Both the position numbers and the translations under genes were made by a program. Positions 24,866 through 32,359 of a stretch of DNA of 64,000 nt are shown here, in pieces (position 1 is the first letter of the stretch; each line of letters begins with the position of its first letter). The notes beneath the pieces were generated by a model. It ran no database searches. It saw only the letters and a program-made list of their open reading frames with translations, and was not told where the DNA came from. The DNA is from Leisingera sp. ANG1 (GTDB taxonomy: Bacteria > Pseudomonadota > Alphaproteobacteria > Rhodobacterales > Rhodobacteraceae), in the NCBI RefSeq assembly GCF_000203975.2, contig NZ_AFCF02000001.1:62001-126000 (forward strand). The letters are read 5' to 3'.

Positions 24866-26065
24866 ATGGCGTATTTTGCGCAGGCGGGCCAGGGGCACGC
24901 CTATTCACAGGGCGATGGCCGGCAGCAGGACACCGCAACTGGCGGCTCTTATGGGCAGCAGTACTCCGATCAGACCTATGCAGGGCAGCAGTATACCGGG
25001 CCTGGCGCTGAACCAGCCTATGGCTATGAAGATCCGGCCTATGGCTACCAGCCAGAGGGGCAGGGCTACGGCGCGGATGAGTACGCGGCCTATGCCGCGG
25101 CGCCTGCGGGGCTGCGGGCACGGTTCTCCAAATCCTTGAGCATTCTGGGCGCGGTGGCCTCCATCGCGCTGGTCGCGGGCGTCGGCTTCTGGGGCTACAA
25201 GCTGGTGATGCGCGACGTCAGCGGTGTGCCGGTGGTGCGTGCCGCCGAAGGCCCGATGCGTGAACAGCCCGCAAACCCGGGTGGCAGCCAAGCCGACCAT
25301 CAGGGGCTGGCCGTGAACGCAGTGGCCGCCCGCGGCAGCGCCGAGGCGCCCGCCGATCGGCTGACGCTGGCGCCCTCTGCCATTGAGCTTACAGAAGACG
25401 ACAAACCGCTGCCGGAACTGGCGGCAGAGGCCGCGCCGGTTGCGGACGTGCCCGCCGCCCCGGCAGAACCGGAGGCCCCAGCAGCCCTTGGCGCCGAGAC
25501 AGGTGTCAGCGAGGAGGCAGTGGCGTCCTTCCAGAACGGCGATATCGATGCGCTGGTGGCGGAGCTTGCGCGCGAGGCCGAGGATGTTTCCGCGGCGGTG
25601 CCTGCCTCGGCGGCGGCGCCTGCAATTGTGCAGCCGGAACCGCTGCAGCCTGCGCTGGCCGCTGCCACGGTTTCTCCGGCGCTGCTGAATGCGCCCGGCG
25701 TCAAGGTCTCGCTGCGGCCCTCGGCCCGGCCCGCACGGTTCAGCCCGGCTCCGGCCGCTGCCGCGCCGGCAGCGCGTGCCGGAACCGTGGATGTGGACCC
25801 GGCAACCCTGGCGGCCGGCACCCGTCTGGCGCAGCTGGGCGCCTATGAAAGCCCCGAGGTGGCGCGCGCCGAATGGGACCGCATCAGCGCCCGTTTCCCG
25901 GAGTATCTGGAAACCAAGCAGCGGGTGATCCAGCGCGCCGAAAGCGGCGGCCGCACCTTTTACCGGCTGCGGGCGATGGGCTTTGACGGGCTGTCGGATG
26001 CGCGCCGGTTCTGCTCGGCGCTGGTGGCCGGCAATGCGGATTGCATTCCGGTAACCACCCGGTAA
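24866..26065 (+). CDS. SPOR domain membrane protein
   Basis: Bitopic inner-membrane protein of 399 residues. The N-terminal cytoplasmic part is rich in Gln, Tyr and Gly with short YG/QQY repeats. A membrane segment lies near residues 92-115 (LGAVASIALVAGVGFWGYKL). A long Ala/Pro/Glu-rich periplasmic linker follows. The C-terminal SPOR domain, about 312-395, contains LAQLGAYESPEVARAEWDRI and FYRLRAMGFDGLSDARRFCSAL. SPOR domains bind denuded glycan strands at the division septum. The start at 24866 has GAGG eight bases upstream. The next gene, nagZ, acts on peptidoglycan fragments, which fits the theme. Confidence 0.88.
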   Translation: MAYFAQAGQGHAYSQGDGRQQDTATGGSYGQQYSDQTYAGQQYTGPGAEPAYGYEDPAYGYQPEGQGYGADEYAAYAAAPAGLRARFSKSLSILGAVASIALVAGVGFWGYKLVMRDVSGVPVVRAAEGPMREQPANPGGSQADHQGLAVNAVAARGSAEAPADRLTLAPSAIELTEDDKPLPELAAEAAPVADVPAAPAEPEAPAALGAETGVSEEAVASFQNGDIDALVAELAREAEDVSAAVPASAAAPAIVQPEPLQPALAAATVSPALLNAPGVKVSLRPSARPARFSPAPAAAAPAARAGTVDVDPATLAAGTRLAQLGAYESPEVARAEWDRISARFPEYLETKQRVIQRAESGGRTFYRLRAMGFDGLSDARRFCSALVAGNADCIPVTTR

Positions 26066-26090
26066 CAGTACAGACGGCAGACTAATGTTC

Positions 26091-26170
26091 CGCCCGGCCG
26101 CGAGGCCGGGCAGCGCCCGTCCTGCCCCCCACGGGGCGGGCGCTTTGCACCCTCCCCGCCGGGCCGGGCG
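26091..26170. repeat. Intergenic repeat type R3, copy 1
   Basis: Outer arms CGCCCGGCC (26091-26099) and GGCCGGGCG (26162-26170) bound a GC-rich core with GGCCGGGCAGCGCCCGTCC. The core and ends match 30749-30854. A TTTTT run follows the element here. Confidence 0.6.
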
Positions 26171-26219
26171 CAGCCCTTTTTGTCACTGACTGGGGGAGCG
26201 CGAACACCAGGGGGCAATC

Positions 26220-27224
26220 ATGACCTACGGAGCCACGATCCTTGATGCCGAGGGCCTGCGGCTGAGTGCAGATGAAAAGGCGTTCTTCCGTGATGCGGAT
26301 CCCTTCGGCTTCATCCTGTTTGCCCGCAATCTGGAAGACGTTGAGCAGATCCAGGCCCTGTGCAACGACTTCCGCGAGGCGGTGGGCCGCAATTGCCCGA
26401 TCACCATCGATCAGGAGGGCGGCCGGGTGCAAAGGCTGCGCAAGCCGCTGGCGCGCAACTGGCGCCCGCCGCTGGAGCATGTGCAGCTGGCCGGCGAGGA
26501 TGCCGTCCGTGCCATGTATCTGCGCTACCGTCTGATTGCGCATGAGCTGCACACCCTGGGCATCGACAGCAATTGCGCCCCGATCGCTGACATCGCCTAT
26601 GCGGAGACTCACGAATTCCTGCGCAACCGGTGTTATGGCACCAGTGCCGCAACCGTGGCGCGGATTGCCCGTGCGGTGGCCACCGCGCATCTGGACGGCG
26701 GCGTGCTGCCGGTGCTGAAACACATCCCCGGCCACGGCCGCGCCACCGCCGACAGCCACCTGGACCTGCCGCATGTGGCCAGCCACCCGGAAATGCTGGA
26801 GGAAGGCGATTTTGCCGCCTTTGCGGCACTCAATGACCTGCCGCTGGGGATGACCGCGCATCTGGTCTATGACGCCTATGACGACCGCCCGGCCACAACC
26901 TCGCCGGTGATGATGCGGCTCATTCGGGAACGCATCGGCTTTGACGGGCTGATTATGACCGACGATATCTCGATGAAAGCGCTGAAAGGCTCGCTGGCCG
27001 GCAACGCCCACGCCTCGATCGAGGCAGGCTGCGATGTGGTGCTGCTGTGCAATGCCTCGCTGGAGGAACGGATCGCCGTGGCTGAGGCCGCAGGCACCAT
27101 GAGCGAAGCGGCACAGACCCGCGCAGAGCGCGCGCTGGAGGCCCGCCGCGCGCCTGTTGCCCTTGACATTATGAGCGCTGAAAGAGAACTTGCCGCCCTC
27201 ATGGGCGGGCAGGTGTATGGCTGA
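26220..27224 (+). CDS. nagZ: Beta-N-acetylhexosaminidase NagZ
   Basis: Glycoside hydrolase family 3 enzyme of 334 residues that removes N-acetylglucosamine from anhydromuropeptides during cell-wall recycling. Family features are PITIDQEGGRVQRLR near 60-74, KHIPGHGRATADSHLDLP near 174-191 with the catalytic His, and the nucleophile region IMTDDISMKAL. Cytoplasmic, no signal peptide. AGGGGG precedes the ATG. It overlaps scpA by eight bases. The other recycling enzyme gene here, anmK, lies 20 kb away. Confidence 0.94.
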   Translation: MTYGATILDAEGLRLSADEKAFFRDADPFGFILFARNLEDVEQIQALCNDFREAVGRNCPITIDQEGGRVQRLRKPLARNWRPPLEHVQLAGEDAVRAMYLRYRLIAHELHTLGIDSNCAPIADIAYAETHEFLRNRCYGTSAATVARIARAVATAHLDGGVLPVLKHIPGHGRATADSHLDLPHVASHPEMLEEGDFAAFAALNDLPLGMTAHLVYDAYDDRPATTSPVMMRLIRERIGFDGLIMTDDISMKALKGSLAGNAHASIEAGCDVVLLCNASLEERIAVAEAAGTMSEAAQTRAERALEARRAPVALDIMSAERELAALMGGQVYG

Positions 27225-28011
27225 GCAGACACTTTTTTCAGAAGCGGACACGAGCGTAGAGGAACGGCTGGCGGCCGAGGCCCTGATCGTGGACGTGGAC
27301 GGGTTCGAAGGCCCGCTCGACCTGCTGCTGACGCTGTCGCGCACGCAGAAAGTCGATTTGCGCAAGATCTCGGTGCTGGAGCTGGCAAAACAGTACCTGG
27401 CTTTTGTCGAGAAGGCCAAGGAACTGCGTATTGAGCTGGCCGCCGACTATCTGGTGATGGCGGCCTGGCTGGCGTTCCTGAAATCCCGTCTGCTGCTGCC
27501 CCCCGATCCGGAGGAAGAGGGCCCGTCGGGCGAGGAATTGGCCGCCCACCTGGCATTTCAGCTGGAGCGCCTTCAGGCGATGCGCGACGCCGCCGCACGG
27601 CTGATGGGGCGCGACCGGCTGGGCCGCGACTTCTTTGCCCGCGGCGAGGAAGAGAACGTCGCCCGGATCAAGACCGTGACCTATACCGCCAACCTCTTGG
27701 ATCTGATGCAGGCCTATGCCCGCATCCGCACCAAGGAGGATTTCCGCCCCTTCGTGATGGACCGCGACTCGGTCTTCACCATGGAGGAGGCGCTGGACCG
27801 CATGCGGCATTTGCTGGGTTTCACTGGCGACTGGACCGACCTGATCAGCTATCTGCCGGACGGTTGGCACAGCGATCCGGTCAAGCGCCGTTCAGCGACT
27901 GCGGCGACCTTTGCCGCCTCGCTGCAGCTGGTCAAGGAAGGCAAGGCAGAGCTGCGGCAGAGCGAAACATTTGCGCCCATTCAGCTGCGCAGCCTCGACG
28001 AGGATACCTGA
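27217..28011 (+). CDS. scpA: Segregation and condensation protein A
   Basis: Kleisin subunit of the SMC-ScpAB condensin, 264 residues. The N-terminal GFEGPLDLLLTLSRTQKVDLRKISVLELA and YLVMAAWLAFLKSRLLLP segments are diagnostic. The C-terminal winged helix that binds the SMC head is present. The start at 27217 lies inside the nagZ end. The stop overlaps the scpB start by one base. Confidence 0.94.
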   Translation: MAEQTLFSEADTSVEERLAAEALIVDVDGFEGPLDLLLTLSRTQKVDLRKISVLELAKQYLAFVEKAKELRIELAADYLVMAAWLAFLKSRLLLPPDPEEEGPSGEELAAHLAFQLERLQAMRDAAARLMGRDRLGRDFFARGEEENVARIKTVTYTANLLDLMQAYARIRTKEDFRPFVMDRDSVFTMEEALDRMRHLLGFTGDWTDLISYLPDGWHSDPVKRRSATAATFAASLQLVKEGKAELRQSETFAPIQLRSLDEDT

Positions 28012-28688
28012 TGGAAGATCAGATCATGGACGCGGCCAGCAGCTCTGGCCGGACCGAGAACGACACCCTGTTTGACGCACCGCCCATGGCAGAGCAGGAG
28101 CGGATGGTGGAGGCGGTGCTGTTTGCCAGCGCCGAGCCCGTTACCTTACGCGACCTGGAAGGCCGCATGCCGCCCGGCTGCAACCCGCGCGAGGCGCTGG
28201 AGCATCTGCGCAAGCGCTATGAGGGGCGTGGTGTGCGCGTCGTGCGCCTGGGTGATGCCTGGGCGATCCGCACCGCTCCGGACCTTGGCTTCCTGATGCA
28301 GAAGGAAACCACCGAGCTGCGCAAGCTGAGTCGTGCCGCCATCGAAACCCTGGCCATTGTCGCCTATCACCAGCCGGTGACACGGACGGAGATCGAGGAA
28401 ATCCGCGGTGTGTCGGTGTCGCGCGGCACCATCGACCAACTGATGGAGATGGATTGGATCCGCCTCGGCCGCCGCCGGATGACACCGGGCCGGCCGGTGA
28501 CCTTTGTGGTGACGCCGGATTTCCTGGACCATTTCGGACTGGAAAGCGCCCGCGACCTGCCGGGCCTCAAGGAACTGCGCGCCGCGGGCCTGCTGGAGAA
28601 CCGGCCGCCGCCGGGAAGCCTGCCGCTGGGTCAGGGCGGCGACGAGGACGACGAGGCGGAAGAACAGGCGGAACTGTTCGAGGAGTGA
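28011..28688 (+). CDS. scpB: Segregation and condensation protein B
   Basis: Winged-helix partner of ScpA, 225 residues. Diagnostic segments are MVEAVLFASAEPVTLRDLEGRMP and ETLAIVAYHQPVTRTEIEEIRGV. The C-terminal tail is acidic. The ATG at 28011 overlaps the scpA stop (TGATG). A tat gene often follows scpB in related bacteria but is absent here. Confidence 0.94.
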   Translation: MEDQIMDAASSSGRTENDTLFDAPPMAEQERMVEAVLFASAEPVTLRDLEGRMPPGCNPREALEHLRKRYEGRGVRVVRLGDAWAIRTAPDLGFLMQKETTELRKLSRAAIETLAIVAYHQPVTRTEIEEIRGVSVSRGTIDQLMEMDWIRLGRRRMTPGRPVTFVVTPDFLDHFGLESARDLPGLKELRAAGLLENRPPPGSLPLGQGGDEDDEAEEQAELFEE

Positions 28689-28770
28689 CGCCTCCGTGGC
28701 CTCGAGCGCCCGGAAATTGCCGCATTACTCTTCTACGGTGGCAGGCAAGCGAAGGCAGAGGACTGAGGCC

Positions 28771-28968
28771 ATGAATGCGAACTGGATTATCCGCATGGTG
28801 CTGCGCCGCCTGATCGGGCGCGCGGTTAATGCCGGGCTGCGCCGCGCGGCGCAACACGGTGCGCAGCGGCTCGGCAAGAGCAAAGGGCCGGCACCGGGGT
28901 TCGGAGCCGGCCCCAGCCCGCAGCGCAAATTCCGCAATGCAAGGTCACGCATTCCCAAGGTCAAGTAG
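28771..28968 (+). CDS. Small basic protein of unknown function
   Basis: Protein of 65 residues, rich in Arg, Lys and Gly. An amphipathic or weakly hydrophobic N-terminus (NANWIIRMVLRRLIGRAVNAG) is followed by a basic, Pro/Gly-containing tail. AGAGG lies before the ATG. Its last eight bases overlap the end of the convergent MFS gene. It may be membrane-peripheral; no family is recognised. Confidence 0.6.
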   Translation: MNANWIIRMVLRRLIGRAVNAGLRRAAQHGAQRLGKSKGPAPGFGAGPSPQRKFRNARSRIPKVK

Positions 28969-30118
28969 CGGAACTAGCGGGCAGCGCACCGCCGGGCTTT
29001 CGCCGGAGGCCAAACGCCTCAGCCGCGCCGCTGAGCGCCAGCAGCGCAGACAGCATCAGGCAGCCCGCCAAACCCCAGCCTGCAAACAGCAGCCCGCCCG
29101 CGAAAGGCGCCGCAAAGACGCAGAGATAGGTGACGGTGCTGTAAAGCCCCATGATGGCGCCGCGCTGCGCAGGCTCCAGCGCCGTAAGGCGCGCCACCAG
29201 CAGGTTGAGGGCAAGATGCTGGAACATGCCCCAGATCAGGGCCGCCCCCAACAGCAGCAGGTAAAGCGGTGCCACCGCCATCATCATGAGGTAGCTGGCT
29301 GTGACCGCCAGCAGTACCGGCGCTGTGGCGCGGGCCAGCCCCAAGCGGTCCAAGAGCGGATCCAGCAGCACCGCAAGGCCAAAGCCGATGCCGTAGAACA
29401 GCGGCAGCAGGCCTGCTTGGGTGGTGCTGAGGCCAAGCGTTTGGGTGATATGGGCACCGGTGAAGAAATAGCTGCTGTAAAACCCCATCATCAGCAGCGC
29501 GGTTGCCAAAAGGCCGCGTGCGATCCCCGGCACCCGCAGTGCTGTCAATGGCGAAGTGGCCTGGCCGCTGGGGCTGCCCGCGGCGCGCATTTGGGCCGAA
29601 GCGCCCCACAGCAGCAGCGCCACGCCCGCCAGCGTGCCATAGACCGCGCGCCAGCCCGCGAGATCGGTGGCCCAGGCGCTGACGCTGACACCCAGCACCA
29701 TCGACACGGTCCAGCCCGCCAGCACGTAGCCCAGCACCTGCGCTTCGCGTCCCTTGGGGGCTATCACCATTGCCAGCGTGTAGATCGAGGGCAGGGCGGC
29801 CCCCGCCGCCAGCCCGCAGACCGCCTGCGCTGCCATCAGTGTCCAGACATCCGGTGCTGCGGCGCTGGCGCCCAGCCCGGCCCCAAGCAGCAGGAGGGCA
29901 GCACGCATCAGCCGCCCGGCGCCGATCCGGTCCCCGAGCGGTGCCAGCAGCAAGGCTGCGGCGGCAACCCCCAGCCCATAGGCGCTGGCTGCCCGCATCA
30001 CCTCTGCCGTGGCGGCGTTCAGCGTCTGGCTGACCGCCGTCACCACCGGCGACAGCAGCAGGGAGTTGGCGCCAATCACGCCAATGGCGCTCATCAGGAT
30101 CAGAATCGGGGTTCGCAT
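28961..30118 (-). CDS. MFS transporter
   Basis: Major facilitator superfamily protein of 385 residues with 12 predicted helices. The loop between helices 2 and 3 reads APLGDRIGAGRLMR, close to the family G-x-x-x-D-R pattern. The general build is that of drug or metabolite efflux carriers. It is divergent from an Lrp-type regulator 71 bases away, which probably controls it; Lrp-type control suggests an amino acid or related compound. Substrate unknown. Confidence 0.86.
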   Translation of the reverse strand: MRTPILILMSAIGVIGANSLLLSPVVTAVSQTLNAATAEVMRAASAYGLGVAAAALLLAPLGDRIGAGRLMRAALLLLGAGLGASAAAPDVWTLMAAQAVCGLAAGAALPSIYTLAMVIAPKGREAQVLGYVLAGWTVSMVLGVSVSAWATDLAGWRAVYGTLAGVALLLWGASAQMRAAGSPSGQATSPLTALRVPGIARGLLATALLMMGFYSSYFFTGAHITQTLGLSTTQAGLLPLFYGIGFGLAVLLDPLLDRLGLARATAPVLLAVTASYLMMMAVAPLYLLLLGAALIWGMFQHLALNLLVARLTALEPAQRGAIMGLYSTVTYLCVFAAPFAGGLLFAGWGLAGCLMLSALLALSGAAEAFGLRRKPGGALPASSAT

Positions 30119-30137
30119 GGGTTTACCTTGAAGAATG

Positions 30138-30163
30138 TTCAGATATCTTTGCTATATGCTGAA
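30138..30163. promoter_or_regulatory. Dyad in the MFS/Lrp divergent promoter
   Basis: TTCAGATAT and ATATGCTGAA form an imperfect inverted repeat (TTCAG...CTGAA with inner ATAT pairs) between the two divergent starts, a plausible Lrp-family binding site. Confidence 0.4.
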
Positions 30164-30189
30164 TGGTGTTCTGTGAAGGGCGGGCGAAG

Positions 30190-30723
30190 ATGGTCAGGGA
30201 AAAAACAGATGAGGTTCGGAGAAACGGCGGGGCCGCCCGTGTTTTGGACGCATTGGACCGAAAAATATTAGGCGCGCTGAGCGTCGATGCGACGCTCTCC
30301 TACGCCGCCATCGGCCAGGAAGTGGGCCTCTCGGCGCCCGCGGTGCATGAGCGGGTGAAGCGGCTCAGGGCCTCTGGCGCGATCCGGGCGACGGTGGCGC
30401 AGCTGGACGGGCCTGCTGTGGGCAAGCCGATGCTGGCCTTCATCCATGTGGACACGGTCGGCTGGGGAAAGACGGCAGAACTTATGTCGCTGGAAGCCTG
30501 GCCGGAGGTGGAGGAGATTCACACTGCCACCGGCGACACCTGCCTGATCCTCAAGGTGCGGGTGGCCTCGCCGCATGCGCTGGAGGGGCTCTTGGCCCGC
30601 ATCTATGACGTCGAGGGGGTGCGCGGAACCCGCACCTATATGACGCTCTCCACCCATCTGGAGCGCACCGTGCAGGCCGGGGTCAGCGCGGAGCTGGAAG
30701 AGGATTTATATATCAAGCGTTGA
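30190..30723 (+). CDS. Lrp/AsnC family regulator
   Basis: Transcription factor of 177 residues. The N-terminal helix-turn-helix begins LDALDRKILGALSVDATLSYAAIGQEVGLS and continues APAVHERVKRLRASGAI. The C-terminal RAM/AsnC ligand domain follows, with EVEEIHTATGDTCLILKVRVAS. The start at 30190 follows AAGGG; the frame reaches 30163 but the earlier ATG lies in the operator. A 16-residue polar tail extends past the usual Lrp end. Probable ligand is an amino acid, and the probable target is the divergent MFS gene. Confidence 0.87.
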   Translation: MVREKTDEVRRNGGAARVLDALDRKILGALSVDATLSYAAIGQEVGLSAPAVHERVKRLRASGAIRATVAQLDGPAVGKPMLAFIHVDTVGWGKTAELMSLEAWPEVEEIHTATGDTCLILKVRVASPHALEGLLARIYDVEGVRGTRTYMTLSTHLERTVQAGVSAELEEDLYIKR

Positions 30724-30748
30724 GGGCGCGGTGAAGTAACTGATCTAT

Positions 30749-30854
30749 CGCCTGGCCGAAGGCCGGGCAGCGCCCGTCCGGCCCCCGTCAAACCGGAGGT
30801 TTGCCTCCGGCAAAACGGGCGAGCGCTTCGCTTCCTGCCCCGCCGGGCCGGGCG
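30749..30854. repeat. Intergenic repeat type R3, copy 2
   Basis: Ends CGCCTGGCC and GGCCGGGCG and the core GGCCGGGCAGCGCCCGTCC match the copy at 26091. The middle differs by an extra stem (CCGGAGG...CCTCCGG) and is 26 bases longer. It lies between convergent genes. Confidence 0.6.
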
Positions 30855-30874
30855 CAGCCGTTAGCTGCAGATGA

Positions 30875-31954
30875 TTACTCCGGCGTCTTGAAATGCTTCG
30901 ACAGTTTCAGCCCCTGGCCCTGATAGTTGGAGGCAATGCCCGCACCATAGAGCTGCTCCGGCACCTCGGCCATCTTCTCATAGACCAGGCGGCCAACCAC
31001 TTGGCCGTGCTCCAGCACAAACGGCGCCTCGTGGCAGCGCACTTCCAGCACCCCGCGGGAGCCGGTGCCGCCGGCGGCGTCATGGCCGAACCCGGGGTCG
31101 AAGAAACCGGCGTAATGCACCCGGAATTCACCCACCATCGCCAGATAGGGGGCCATCTCCGCCGCATAGGCGGGCGGGATATGCACCGCCTCGCGGCTCA
31201 CCAGAATATAAAACGCACCAGGGTCCAGGATGATGCGGCCATCCTTGGTGCGCACCTCTTCCCAGTATTCCTGCGGGTCGTACTCGCCGATCCGGTCCAG
31301 GTCGATGACGCCGGTGTGCGGTTTAGCGCGGTAGCCGACCAGATCGGTGCCGGGCAGCTTCAGATCGACGGAGAAGCCAAGGCCGTCCTCGATCACAGCC
31401 TCGCCATCCACCAGCGGCGAGCCGGCGTGCAGCATCTTCAATTCCGCGTCCGACAGCACCGCCTGGCCAGTGCGGAACCGGATTTGGTTGAGTCGCATGC
31501 CGGGGCGCACCAGCACCGAAAAGGAGCGGGGGCAGATTTCTGCGTAAAGCGGGCCGGTGTAGCCGGGCTTGATGCGGTCAAACTCCTCGCCGCCGTCGGT
31601 GATGGTGCGGGTCAGGAGGTCCAGCCGCCCGGTGGAGCTTTTGGCGTTGGCGACGGCAGAGACATCATCCGGCAGCGCCAGCCCTTCCATCAGCGGCACC
31701 ACGTAGACGCAGCCCTTCTCCAGCACCGCGCCGTTGCTCAGGTCGATCCGGTGCATCTCGAATTCGGTCAGCCGGTCGGAAACGCTGCGGCCCTGGCCGG
31801 CCAGAAACGACGCCCGCACCCGGTAGGCCACATTGCCGAGGCGCAAGTCGAGGCTGGCGGGCTGCACCTGGCCCTCCACCAGCGGTGTACTGACGGTGAT
31901 CTCCCCGCGTTCCAGCATTGTTTCGATGGTCTGGCTGGGCAATACGCCTGTCAT
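30875..31954 (-). CDS. 2'-deoxycytidine 5'-triphosphate deaminase, two-domain form
   Basis: Protein of 359 residues of the long alphaproteobacterial dCTP deaminase type, which makes dUTP from dCTP for thymidylate synthesis. It contains two dUTPase-like jelly-roll halves: the first with VQPASLDLRLGNVAYRVRASFLAG and NAKSSTGRLDLLTRT, the second with FYILVSREAVHIPP and FRVHYAGFFDPGFG. The start at 31954 is set by AGGGGGACAGG upstream; the frame extends to 32035 without a ribosome site. It lies just downstream of tRNA-Pro on the same strand. Confidence 0.85.
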   Translation of the reverse strand: MTGVLPSQTIETMLERGEITVSTPLVEGQVQPASLDLRLGNVAYRVRASFLAGQGRSVSDRLTEFEMHRIDLSNGAVLEKGCVYVVPLMEGLALPDDVSAVANAKSSTGRLDLLTRTITDGGEEFDRIKPGYTGPLYAEICPRSFSVLVRPGMRLNQIRFRTGQAVLSDAELKMLHAGSPLVDGEAVIEDGLGFSVDLKLPGTDLVGYRAKPHTGVIDLDRIGEYDPQEYWEEVRTKDGRIILDPGAFYILVSREAVHIPPAYAAEMAPYLAMVGEFRVHYAGFFDPGFGHDAAGGTGSRGVLEVRCHEAPFVLEHGQVVGRLVYEKMAEVPEQLYGAGIASNYQGQGLKLSKHFKTPE

Positions 31955-32053
31955 GTCCTGTCCCCCTCCGCGCCGGCTTTGCGGCGATGCTGGCCCAAAC
32001 GGGGCCGGTTCGCAATCCCAGTTCGCAACTGGCAAAGCCTTGCGCTGGATACG

Positions 32054-32087
32054 AAAACGCCCGGGTGCGTGAACACCCGGGCGTTTT
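32054..32087 (-). terminator. Terminator after tRNA-Pro
   Basis: AAAACGCCCGGGTG and CACCCGGGCGTTTT pair perfectly over 14 positions with a six-base loop. The U-rich end follows on both strands, so it can act in both directions. Confidence 0.88.
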
Positions 32088-32092
32088 TCATA

Positions 32093-32169
32093 TGGTCGGG
32101 CTAGCAGGACTCGAACCTGCGACCTTCCGTCCCCCAGACGGACGCGCTACCAGGCTGCGCCATAGCCCG
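32093..32169 (-). tRNA. tRNA-Pro (anticodon GGG)
   Basis: Seventy-seven bases including an encoded CCA. The acceptor arm pairs CGGGCTA with TAGCCCG. The D arm contains AGCCTGGTA, and the T arm carries GGTTCGAATCC. The anticodon loop reads CTGGGGG, giving anticodon GGG, which decodes CCC and CCU proline codons. A strong terminator lies six bases downstream. Confidence 0.97.
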
Positions 32170-32287
32170 TTGCAAAGCCTTCTAACCGTTTTCGCAGCAG
32201 GGGCAAGAGGGGGCAGCAAGATTTTTTGCAGCCCCGCGAAGAAATTCAGCAGCCAGAAGCAGTTGCCGGGGCAGACACAGACGGCAT

Positions 32288-32358
32288 CCGTTTCCCGGCG
32301 CGGGAAACGGCTCGGAAATCACGTGATTTCCGGGCCGGAATTCGCGCCGAATTCCGGC
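32288..32358. repeat. Triple-hairpin intergenic element after the MerR gene
   Basis: Stems CCGTTTCCCG/CGGGAAACGG with loop GCG (32288-32310), a perfect 20-base palindrome (32313-32332) and GCCGGAATTC/GAATTCCGGC with loop GCGCC (32334-32358). Loops and junctions equal those at 19624-19693; the stems do not. Confidence 0.6.
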
Positions 32359-32359
32359 T

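Noticed and set aside
28829-30271. Long plus-strand open frame of 480 codons opposite the MFS gene
   Set aside because: The protein is rich in Arg, Gln, His and Ala without any motif, and the minus strand encodes a clear 12-helix transporter. It is a GC-driven shadow, like those opposite minD, moxR, plsX and dCTP deaminase.
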